Shown: piece by piece, positions 1 to 9,682 of the stretch | Layout: every line of letters begins with the position of its first letter | Position numbering within the stretch: position 1 is the stretch's first letter | Source of the DNA: Penium margaritaceum | Taxonomy: Eukaryota > Streptophyta > Zygnematophyceae > Desmidiales > Peniaceae | Assembly (NCBI GenBank): GCA_023375785.1 | Contig: SZWC01000028.1 | Span: 93,314-157,313 of the forward strand | Direction: 5' to 3' | DNA: 64,000 nucleotides | Notes under the pieces: generated by a model | What the model was told of the DNA's origin: nothing | What the model saw: the letters and a program-made list of their open reading frames with translations, nothing else | The model's database searches: none | Translations under genes and position numbers: made by a program

Positions 1-156
1 GGACCACACACTGCGGATTTCTTTTGGTCAAAGGCAGTAAACATGCCTACCTTGAACGGTCATTGTGCATGGTAGCCACACCACGCTCCTACTGACTGAA
101 GGTCATTGTACTTGGTAGTTGAGAACCGATATTCTCATAGCATTGTTTCCTCTCCT
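1..156 (+). repeat. Partial E monomer at the window edge
   Basis: It starts inside E at GGACCACACACTGCGGATTTC, cut by the window boundary, and runs to the TTTCCTCTCCT tail, so it is of the E subtype that precedes A2. Confidence 0.9.
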
Positions 157-729
157 GACCGTTTGTGACTCGTGTTATGGTTGGTCAACGTTGACCACCC
201 ATGTTGAAATTCTCTGGTCATGATCTGTGACATATGCCTAGTTTGGTTGTTTGGTGTGCATATAAGCCACCCCGTGCCACTGCGTATTTAAGTTAGTTCT
301 CCTTTATAGCCAATAAATAGGCTTCCCAATCCATTGTTCGCCCCTCTGACCATTTGTGACTTGTGTTATGCGTTTTCAACTTTGAACACGTGAAGTGAAA
401 TTTGTTCGTCATGGTTAGTGATATATGCATACTTTGGTTGGTCACTGTGCATTGAAGCCACATTGTGCCACTACATACTGAAGGTATTTGTACTTGCTAG
501 TAGATAACTAGTATTCACAAACCATTACCTTCCACCCTGACCATTTGTGACTCGTGTTGTGAGGTGTCAAAGTTTACCAAACTTAGTGACATTACTTGTT
601 CATGGTCAGTGACATATGCCTACTTTGGTTGGTCATCGTGCATGGTCTCCACACTGTGCCACAACGTATTGAAGCCCCTTGTGCTTGCTATGTGATACTT
701 GGTGTTCCCTAATCATTATTTCCCCCACT
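157..729 (+). repeat. Three-monomer variant HOR A-C-D
   Basis: Monomers begin near 157 (A), 348 (C) and 539 (D). The D is followed at 730 directly by an A (GGTTGATCAACGTTGACC), so one E has been lost cleanly at a monomer boundary. Length 573 bp, three monomer lengths. Confidence 0.85.
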
Positions 730-1492
730 CACAATTTGTGACTCGTGTTATGGTTGATCAACGTTGACCACCCATATTGAAATTCTCTGGTCATGATCAG
801 TGACATATGCCTAGTTTGATTGTTCGCTGTGCACATTAGCTGCACCATGCCACTACGTATTGAAGTTCTCTGTCCTTCCTAGCCAATACATAAGATTCCC
901 AATCCATTGTTTTCCCCTCTGACCATTTGTGACTTGTGTTATGCGTTTTCAACGTTGAGCACATGAAGTGAAATTTGTTCGTCATGGTTAGTGACATATG
1001 CATACTTTGGTTGGTCACTGTGCATTGAAGCCACATTGTGCCACTACATATTGAAGGTATTTGTACTTGCTAGTAGATAACTAGTATTCACAAACCATTA
1101 CCTTCCACCCTGACCAATTGTGACTCGTGTTGTGAGTTATCAAAGTTTACCATACATAGTGACATTATTTGGTCATGGTCAGTGACATATGCCTACTTTG
1201 GTTGGACATCGTGCATGGTCTCCACACCGTGCCACAACGTATTGAAGCCTCTTGTGCTTGCTATGTGATACTTGGTGTTCCAAATCCAGTTTTTCCCCCT
1301 CTGGCCATTTGTGACTCGTTTTATGAGTTGTCAACGTTGACCACACACAGCGGATATCTTTGGTCAAAGGCAGTACACATGCCCACTTTGGTCGGTCATT
1401 GTGCATGGTAGCCACACCGTGCTACTACTGATTCAAGGTCGTTGTACTTGGTAGTTGAGAACCGATATTATCATAGCATTGTTTCCTGTCCT
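730..1492 (+). repeat. 4-mer HOR A-C-D-E
   Basis: 763 bp, with monomers starting near 730 (A2), 921 (C), 1112 (D) and 1303 (E). The A has TTTGATTGTTCG and an AATCCATTG tail, typical of the form that lacks B. Confidence 0.9.
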
Positions 1493-1517
1493 GACCGTTT
1501 GTGACTCGTGTTATGGT

Positions 1518-1533
1518 TGGTCAACGTTGACCA
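1518..1533. other. Perfect 16-bp palindrome in type A monomers (exemplar)
   Basis: TGGTCAACGTTGACCA is its own reverse complement and lies about 25 nt into the A monomer that starts at 1493. The same sequence is present in most A copies (for example 182-197). At the same offset E usually has GTCAACGTTGAC (12 bp) and C has TCAACGTTGA (10 bp), while B and D carry broken versions. A dimeric DNA-binding protein would be a natural reader, but no binding is shown by the sequence. Confidence 0.8.
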
Positions 1534-2443
1534 CCCATATTGAAATTATGTGGTCATGATCAGTGACATATGCCTAGTTTGGTTGTTTGGTGTGCATATT
1601 AGCCACACCGTGCCACTACGTATTGAAGTTCTCTGTCCTTTCTAGTCAATACATAGGCATCCCAAACCATTGTCTATCCCTCTAACCATTTGTGACTCGT
1701 GTTATGACTTGTCAATGTTGACCACACATAGTGGACTTATTCGGTCGTAGTCAGTGACGTATGCATCCTTTAGTTGGTCACTGTGCACGCTAGCCATGTA
1801 ATGTCACTGCTTGTTAAAGGTCTCTGTACTTCCTAGTTGATAACTACTGTTCCCAATCCATTGTTTTCCCCTCTCACCATTTGTGACTCATGTTATGCGT
1901 TTTCAACGTTGACCACATGAAGTGAAATTATTTCGTCATGTGCAGTGACATATGCATACTTTGGTTTGTCACTGTGCATGGATGCCACATTGTGCCACTA
2001 CATATTGAAGGTATTGTACTTGCTAGTAGATAACTATTATTCACACACCATTACCTTCCACCCTGACCATTTTTGACTCGTGTTGTGACTTGTCAATGTT
2101 TACCACACTTAGTGACATTATTTGGTCATCGTCAGTGACATATACCTACTTTGGTTGGCCATCGTGCAGCTTCTACACCATGCCACAGCGTATTGACGCC
2201 CCTTTTGCTTGCTATCTGATACGTGGTCTTCCCAAACCATTGTTTCCCCCTCTGACCGTTTGTGACTCGTATTCTGAGTTGTCAACGTTGACCACACACA
2301 GCGGATTTCTTTGGTCAAAGGCAGCACAAATGCCTACTTTGGTCGGTCATTGTACATGGTAGCCACACCGTGCTACTACTGAATGAAGGTCGTTGTACTT
2401 GGTAGTTGAGTACCGATATTCCCATAACATTGTTTCCTGTCCT

Positions 2444-2634
2444 GACCGTTTGTGACTCGCGTTATGGTTGGTCAACGTTGACCACCCATATTGAAATTCT
2501 GTGGTCATGATCAGTGACATATGCCTAGTTTGGTTGTTTGGTGTGCATATTAGCCACACCGTGCCAGTACGTATTGAAGTTCTTTGTCCTTTCTAGTCAA
2601 GACATAGGCTTCCCAAACCATTGTCTATCCCTCT
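2444..2634 (+). repeat. Exemplar of monomer type A1 (A followed by B)
   Basis: 191 bp. It starts GACCGTTTGTGACTCG, carries the 16-bp perfect palindrome TGGTCAACGTTGACCA about 25 nt in, then CCTAGTTTGGTTGTTTGG and TTCTAGTCAA. The tail is CCAAACCATTGT followed by CTATCC, CTCTCC or ATCTCC depending on the copy, then CTCT. This tail, and TAGTCAA rather than TAGCCAA, mark the A form that is normally followed by B. Confidence 0.9.
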
Positions 2635-2825
2635 GACCAGTTGTGACTTGTGTTATGAGTTGTCGATGTTGACCACACATAGTGGACTGATTTGGTCGTA
2701 GTCAGTGACGTATGCATCTTTTGGTTGGTCACTGTGCATGCTAGCCATTCCGTGCCACTGCTTGTTGACCGTCTTTGTACTTCCTAGTTGATAACTAGTG
2801 TTCCAAATCCATTGTTTTTCCCTCT
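2635..2825 (+). repeat. Exemplar of monomer type B
   Basis: 191 bp. Recognised by TTATGAGTTGTC, then ACCACACATAGTGGAC, a GTCGTAGTCAGTGACGTATG segment, CACTGCTTGTTGA and the short inverted repeat CTAGTTGATAACTAG. The tail is CCATTGTTTTCCCCTCT or a close variant. B is the type missing from the 4-mer HOR. Its position-25 palindrome is degraded (GTCAATGTTGAC, or here GTCGATGTTGAC). Confidence 0.9.
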
Positions 2826-3016
2826 GACCATTTGTGACTCGTGTTATGCGTTTTCAACGTTGACCACATGAAGTGAAATGTTTTCGTCATGTTCAGTGAC
2901 ATATGCATACTTTGGTTGTTCACTATGCATTGAAGCCACATTGTGCCACTACATATAGAAGGTATTTGTACTTGCTAGTAGATAACTAGTATTCCCAAAC
3001 CATTACCTTCCACCCT
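2826..3016 (+). repeat. Exemplar of monomer type C
   Basis: 191 bp. Recognised by TTATGCGTTTTCAACG, ACATGAAGTGAAAT, a GCATTGAAGCCACATTGTGC segment and the inverted repeat CTAGTAGATAACTAG, ending in ACCTTCCACCCT. A minor C subtype has ACATACGTGAAATT in place of ACATGAAGTGAAATT (monomers starting near 3781, 5496, 7404, 10828, 14781, 18214, 22363 and 57348). Confidence 0.9.
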
Positions 3017-3207
3017 GACCATTCGTGACTCGTGTTGTGAGTTGTCAAAGTTTACCACACTTGGTGACATTATTTGGTCATGGTCAGTGATATATGCCTA
3101 CTTTGGTTGGTCATCGTTCATGGTCTCCACACTGTGCCACAACGCATTGAAGCCCCTTGTGCTTTCTATGTGATACTTGGTGTTTCCAAACCATTGTTTC
3201 CCCCTTT
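3017..3207 (+). repeat. Exemplar of monomer type D
   Basis: 191 bp. Recognised by GTGTTGTGAGTTGTCAAAG, TTTACCACACTT, GTGCCACAACG and GAAGCCCCTTGTGCTT. Two recurring subtypes differ by linked changes: GGTCTCCACACCG with GATACTTGGTG, and GGTCCCCACACCG with GATACGTGGTG. The second is frequent where the next A is of the A2 form. The position-25 palindrome is lost in D (CAAAGTTTACC). Confidence 0.9.
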
Positions 3208-3397
3208 TACCATTTGTGACTCGTATTACGAGTTGTCAACGTGGACCACACACAGCGGATTTCTTTGGTCAAAGGCAGTAAATATGCCTTCTTTGGTCGG
3301 TCATTGTACATGGAAGCCACACCGTGCTACTGCTGACAGAAGGTCGTTGTACTTGGTAGTTGAGAACCAATGTTCCCATAGCATTGTTTCCTGTCCT
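3208..3397 (+). repeat. Exemplar of monomer type E
   Basis: 190 bp. Recognised by CGTATTATGAGTTGTCAACG in typical copies, CACACACAGCGGATTTC, GGTCAAAGGCAGTA and CATGGTAGCCACACCG, ending in a TTGTTTCCTGTCCT or TTGTTTCCTCTCCT tail. Two subtypes exist. One has ACACCGTGCT, GGTCGTTG, ATTCCCATAGC and a CCTGTCCT tail. The other has ACACCGCGCT, GGTCATTG, ATTCTCATAGC and a CCTCTCCT tail, and usually precedes an A2 monomer. Many E copies hold the 12-bp palindrome GTCAACGTTGAC. Confidence 0.9.
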
Positions 3398-4351
3398 GAC
3401 TATTTGTGACTTGTGTCATGGTTGGTCAACGTTGACCACCCATGTTTAAGTTCTTTGGTCATGATGAGTGACATATGCCTAGTTTGGTTATTTGGTGTGC
3501 ATATTAGCCACACCATGCCACTACGTATTGAAGTTCTTTGCCCATCATAGTCAATACATAGGCTTCCCAGACCATTTTCTCTCCCTCTGACCATTTGTGA
3601 CTCGTGTTATGAGTTGTCAATGTTGACCACACATAGTGGACTTAAGTTGGTCGTAGTCAGTGACGTATGCATCCTTTGGTTGGTCACTATGCACGCTAAC
3701 CATACCATGCCACTGCTTGTTGAAGGTCTTTGTACTTCCTAATTCATAACTAGTAGTCCCAACCCATTCTTTTCCCCTCTGACCATTTGTGACTCGTGTT
3801 ATGCGTTTTCAACATTGACCACATACGTGAAATTTGTTTGTCATTGATAGTCACATATGCATACTTTGGTTGGTAACTGTGCATGGAGGCCACATTGTGC
3901 CACCACATATTGAAGGTACTTGTACTTGCTAGTAGATAACTAGTATTCACAAAGCATTACCTTCCACCCTGACCATTTGTGACTCGTGTTGTGAGTTGTC
4001 AAAGTTTACCACACATAGTAACATTATTTGGTCATGGTCAGTGACATATGCCGACTTTGATTGGTCACCGTGCATGGTCCCCACACCGTGCCACAACGTA
4101 TTAAAGCCCCTTGTGCTTGCTATGTGGTACGTTGTGTTCCCAAACCATTGTTTCCCCCTCTGACCATTTGTGACTCGTATGATGAGTTGTCAACGTGGAC
4201 CACACACAGCGGATTTCTTTAGTCAAAGGCAGTAAACACTCCTACTTTGGTCGGCCATTGTGCATGGTAGCCACACCGTGCTACTACTGACTGAAGGTCG
4301 TTGTACTTGGTAGTTTAGAATCGATATTCTCATATCATTGTTTCCTCTCCT

Positions 4352-5113
4352 GACCGTTTGTGACTCATGTGATGATTGGTTGATGTTGACCACCCATATT
4401 AAAATTCTCTGATCGTGATCAGTGACATGTGCCTAGTTTCATTGTTTGGTGTGCACGGTAGCCACACCGTGCCACTACGTATTGAAGCTTTTTGTCCTTT
4501 CTAGCCAATACATAGGCTTCCCAATCCATTGTTTTCCCCTCAGACCATTTGTGACTCGTGTTATGCGTTTTCAACGTTGACCACATGAAGTGAAATTTGT
4601 TCGTCATGGTTAGTGACATATGCAAACTTTGGTTGGTCACTGTGCATTGAAGCCACATTGTGCCACTACATATTGATGGTATTTTTACTTGCTAGTAGAT
4701 ACCTATTTTTCACAAACCATGACCTTCCACCTTGACCATCTGTGACTCGTGTTGTAAGTTGTCAAAGTTTACCACACTTAGTGACATTACTTGGTCATGG
4801 TCAGTGACATATGCCTACTTTGGTTGGTCATCCTGTATGGTCTCCACACCGTGCCACAACGTATTGAAGCCCCTTGTGCTTGCTATGTGATACTTGGTTT
4901 TCCCAAACCATTGTTTCCCCGTCCGACCATTTGTGACTCGTATTATGAGTTGTCAACGTTAACCACACACAGCGGATTTCTTTGGTCCAAGCACTACATA
5001 TGCCTACTTTGGTTGGTCATTGTGCATGGTAGCCACACCGTGCTACTATTGACTGAAGGTCGTTGTACTTGGTGGTTTAGAACCGATATTCCCAGAGCAT
5101 TGTTTCATATCCT
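4352..5113 (+). repeat. 4-mer HOR A-C-D-E
   Basis: 762 bp with monomers near 4352, 4543, 4734 and 4925. The A palindrome is degraded here (GGTTGATGTTGACC). The E lacks a few bases near 4990-4997 (GGTCCAAGCACTACATATG). Confidence 0.88.
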
Positions 5114-6257
5114 GCACGTTTGTGACTCGTGTTATGGTTGGTAAACGTTGACCACCCATATTGAAATTCTGTTGTTATGATCAGTGACATAAGCCTAGTT
5201 TGGTTGTTTGGTGTGCATATTAGCCACGCCGTGCCACTACGTATTGAAGTTCTTTGTCCTTTCTAGTCAATACATTGGCTTCCCAAACAATTGTATCTCC
5301 CTCTGACCATTTGTGACTCGTGTTATAAGTTGTCAATGTTGACCACACATAGTGGACTTATTTGGTCGTAGTCAGTGATGAATGCATCCTTTGGTTGGTT
5401 ACTGTGCACGCTAGCCATACCGTGCCACTGCTTGTTGAAGGTCTTTGTACTTGCTAGTTGATAACTAGTGTCCCCAATCTTTTGTTTTCCCCTCTGACCA
5501 TTTGTGACTCGTGTTATGCGTTTTCAACATTGACCACATACGTGAAATTTGTTCGTCATGGTTAGTGACATATGGATACTTTGGTTTGTCACTGTGCATT
5601 GAGGCCACATTGTGCCACTACATATTGAAGGTATTTGTACTTGCTAGTAGATAACTAGTATTCACAAAGCATTACCTTCCACCCTGACCATTTGTGACTC
5701 GTGTTATGCGTTTTCAATGTTGACCACATGAAGTGAAAGTTGTTCGTCATGGTTAGTGACATATGCATACTTTGGTTGGTCACTGTGCATTGAAGCCACA
5801 TTGTGCCACTACATATTGAAGGTATTTGTACTTGCTAGTAGATAACTAGTATTCACAAAGCATTACCTTCCACCCTGACCATTTGTGACTCGTGTTGTGA
5901 GTTGTCAAAGCTTACCACACATAGTGACATTTTTTGGTCATGGTCAGTGACATATGCCTACTTTGGTTGGTCATTGTGCATGGTCTCCAAACAGTGCCAC
6001 AACGTATTGAAGCACCTTTTGCTTGCTATGTGATACTTGGTGTTTCCAAACCATTGTTTCCCCTTCTGAGCATTTGTGACTCGTATTATGAGTTGTCAAC
6101 GTTGACCACACACAACGGATTTCTTTCGTCAAAGGCAGTACATATGCATACTTTGGCCGGTCATTGTACATGGTAGCCGCACTGTGCTACTACTGAATGA
6201 AGGTCGTTGTACTTGGTAGTTGAGAACCAATATTCCCATAGCATTGTTTCCTTTTGT
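5114..6257 (+). repeat. Six-monomer variant HOR A-B-C-C-D-E
   Basis: 1144 bp with monomers near 5114 (A), 5305 (B), 5496 (C), 5686 (C), 5877 (D) and 6068 (E). The two adjacent C copies differ: the first is the ACATACGTG subtype, the second the ACATGAAGTG subtype. The extra C was therefore brought in by exchange between different HOR copies, not by simple copying of its neighbour. Confidence 0.88.
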
Positions 6258-9200
6258 GACCGTTTGTGACTCGTGTTATGGGTGGTCAACGTTGACCACC
6301 CATATTGAAATTATGTGGTCATGTTTAGTGACATATACCTTGCTTGGTTGTTTGGTGTGCATGTTAGGGACACCATGCCACTACGTATTGAAGTTATTTG
6401 TCCTTTCTAGTCAATACATAGGCTTCCCAAACCATTTTCTCTCCCTCAGACCAGTTGTGACTCGTGTTATGAGTTTTCAATGTTGACCACACATAGTGGA
6501 CTTATTCGGTCGTAGTCAATGACGTATGCATCCTTTGGTTGGTCACTATGCACGCTAGCCATACCGTGCCACTGCTTGTTAAAGGTCTTTGTACTTCCTA
6601 GTTGATAACTAGTGTTCCCAACCCATTGTTTTCCCCTCTGACCATTTTTGACTGTGTTATGCGTTTTCAACGTTGACCACATGAAGTGAAATTCTTTCGT
6701 AATGGTCAGTGACATATGCATACTTTGGGTGGTCATTGTGCATAGAATCCAAATTGTACATATACATATTGAAGGTATTTGTACTTGCTAGTAGATAAGT
6801 AGTATTCACAAACCATCACCTTCCACCCTGACCATTTGTGACTCGTGTTGTGAGTTGTCAAAGTTTACCACACTTAGTGACATTATCTTGTCATGGTTAG
6901 TGACATATGCCTACTTTGGTTGGTCATCGTGCATGGTCCCCACACCGTGCCACAACGTATTGAAGCCCATTGTGCTTGCTATGTGATACGTGGTGTTCCC
7001 AAATCATTGTTTTCCCCTCTGACCATTTGTGACTCGTATTATGAGTTGTCAATGTGGACCACACATAGCGGATGTCTTTTGTCAAAGGCAGTAGATATGC
7101 CTACTTTGGTCGGTCAATGTGCATGGTAGCCAAACCGCGCTACTTCTGACTGAAGGTCATTGTACATGGTAGTTGAGCACCGATATTCTCATAGCATTGT
7201 TTCCTCTCCTAACCGTTTGTGACTCGTGTTATGGTTGGTCAGCGCTGACCACCCATGTTGAAATTATGTGGTCATGATCAGTGACACATGCCTAGTTTGA
7301 TTAATTGGTGTGCACATTAGCCACACCGTGCCACTACGTATTGAAGTTATTTGTCCATTCTAAAGCCAATACATGGGCTTCCCAGTCCATTGTTTTCCCC
7401 TCTGACCATGTGGGACTCGTGTTATGCGTTTTCAATATTGACCACATACGTGAAACTGGTTTGTCATGGTTAGTGACATATGCATACTTTGGTTGGTCAG
7501 CGTGCATTGAGGCCACGTTGTGCCACTACATATTGAAGGTATTTGTACTTGCTAGTAGATAACTAGTATTAACAAACCATTACCTTCCACCCTGATCATT
7601 TGTGACTTGTGTTGTGAGTTGCCAAAGTTTACCACACTTAGTGACATTACTTGGTCATGGTCAGTGACATATGCCTACTTTGGTCGGTCACCGTGCATGG
7701 TCTCCACACCGTGCCACAACGTATTGAAGCCCCTTGTGCTTGCTATGTGATACTTGGTGTTCTCAAACCATTGTTTCCGCCTCTGACCATTTGTGACTCG
7801 TATTCTAAGCTATCAATGTTGACCACACACAGCGGATTTCTTTGCTCAAAGGCAGTACAGATGCCCAGTTTGGTCGGTCATTGTACATGGTAGCCACACC
7901 GTGCTATTACCAAATGGAGGGCGTTGTACTTGGTAGTTGAGAACCAATATTCCCATAGCATTGTTTCATGTCCTGACCGTTTGTGACTCGTGTTATGGTT
8001 AGTCAGCGTTGACCACCCATATTGAAATTATGTGGTCATGATCAGTGACATATGCCTAGTTTGATTATTTAGTGTGCATGTTAGCCACACAATGCCACTA
8101 TGTATTGAAGTTCCTTGTCCTTTTTAGTCAATACATAGACTTCCCAAACCATTTTCTCTCCCTCTAACCATTTGTGACTCGTGTTATGAGTTTTCAATGT
8201 TGACCAAACATAGTGGACTTATTTGGACATAGTCAGTGACGTATGAATCCTTTGTTTGGTCACTTTGCAAGCTAGCCATACCGTGCCACTGCTTGTTGAA
8301 GGTCTTTGTACTTCCGATTTGATAACTAGTGTTCCCAACCCATTGTTCTCCCCTCTGACCATTTGTGACTCGTGTTATGCGTTTTCAACGTTGACCACAT
8401 GAAGTGAAATTCTTTCGTCATGGTCGGTGACATATGCATTCTTTGGGTGTTAACCGTGCATTGAAGCCACATTGTGCCACTACATATTGAAGGTATTTGT
8501 AATTGCTAGTAGATAACTAGTATTCACAAACCATTACCTTCCAACCCGACCATTTGTGACTCGTGTTGTGAGTTGTCAAAGTTTACCACACTTAGCGACA
8601 TTATTTGGTCATGGTCAATGACATATGCCTACTTTTGTTGGTCATCGTGCATGGTCCCCACACCGTGCCACAACGTATTGAAGCCCCTTGTGCTTGCTAT
8701 GTGATACCTGATGTTCCCAGACCATTGTTTCCCCCTCAGACCATTTGTGACTCGTATGATGAGATGTTAACGTGGACCACACGCAGCGGATTTCTTTGGT
8801 CAAAGGCAGTAGATATGCCTACTTTGGTCGGTCATTGTGCATGGTAGCCACACCGCACTACTACTGACTGAAGGTCATTGTACTTGGTAGTTGAGAACCG
8901 ATATTCTCATAGCATTGTTTCCTCTCCCGACCGTTTGTGACTCGTGTTATGGTTGGTCAACGTTGACCACCCATATTGAAATTCTCCGGTCGTGATCACT
9001 GCCATATGCCTAGTTTGACTGTTTGGTGTGCACATTAGCCACACCATGCCACTACGTATTGAAGTTCTTTGTCCTTTCTAGCCAATACATAGGCTTCCCA
9101 ATCCATTGTTTTCCCCTCTGAAGATTTGTGACTTGTGTTATGCCTTTTCAACGTTGACCACATGAAGTGAAATTCTTTCGTCATGGTCGGTGACATATGC

Positions 9201-9682
9201 CTACTTTGGGTGTTAACTGTGCATTGAAGCCACATTGTGCCACTACATATTGAAGGTATTTGTACTTGCTAGTAGATAACTAGTATTCACAAGCCATTAC
9301 CGTCCACCCTGACCATTTGTGACTCGTGTTGTGAGTTGTCAAAGTTTACCACACTGAGTGACACATGGTCAGTGACATATGCCTACTTTGGTTAGTCATC
9401 GTGCATGTTCCCACACTGTGCCTCAACGCATTGAAGCCCCTTGTGCTTGCTATGTGATACGTGGTGTTCCCAAACCATTGTTTCCCCCCTCTGACCATTT
9501 GTGACTCGTATTATGAGTTGTCAACATGGACCACACATAGCGGATTTCTTTGGTAAAAGGTAGTGAATATGCCTACTTTGGTCTGTCATTGTGCATGGCA
9601 GTCACACCGCGCTACTACTGACTACAGGTCATTGCTCTTGGTAGTTGAGAACCAATATTCTCATAGCATTGTTTGCTCTCCT
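6258..9682 (+). repeat. HOR block: 5-mer, 4-mer, 5-mer, 4-mer
   Basis: Units 6258-7210 (A-B-C-D-E), 7211-7974 (A-C-D-E), 7975-8928 (A-B-C-D-E) and 8929-9682 (A-C-D-E). The last is 754 bp because its D (from 9311) lacks about nine bases before ACATGGTCAGTGAC. Both E monomers before the 4-mers (7021 and 8739) carry the ATTCTCATAGC and CTCTCC variants. Confidence 0.9.

Larger units (their letters stand above)
1493..4351 (+). repeat. Three successive 5-mer HORs A-B-C-D-E
   Basis: Units 1493-2443, 2444-3397 and 3398-4351 (951, 954 and 954 bp). Monomer starts are near 1493, 1684, 1875, 2065, 2254; 2444, 2635, 2826, 3017, 3208; and 3398, 3589, 3781, 3971, 4162. The third unit carries the ACATACGTG subtype of C, and its last E has the CTCTCCT tail ahead of the A2 unit that follows. 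Confidence 0.92.

Noticed and set aside
2444-3397. A canonical CENP-B box in the monomers
   Set aside because: I looked for TTCG, four bases, A, two bases, CGGG on both strands in the five monomer types and did not find it; CTTTCGTCATGG in C has only the TTCG start.
3074-3409. Repeated plus-strand open frames of about 80 codons starting in D at ATGGTCAGTGACATATG and ending in E at GGTAG (for example 8605-8847, 24327-24566, 37997 region and 62359-62601), as a possible conserved protein family
   Set aside because: They recur once per HOR because the DNA repeats, not because a protein is kept. Monomers of 190-191 bp change frame at each step, many copies are broken, there is no promoter, splice or domain signal, and opposite-strand frames of similar length exist in the same monomers. 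A test would be codon-position substitution bias across copies; without it no gene is called.
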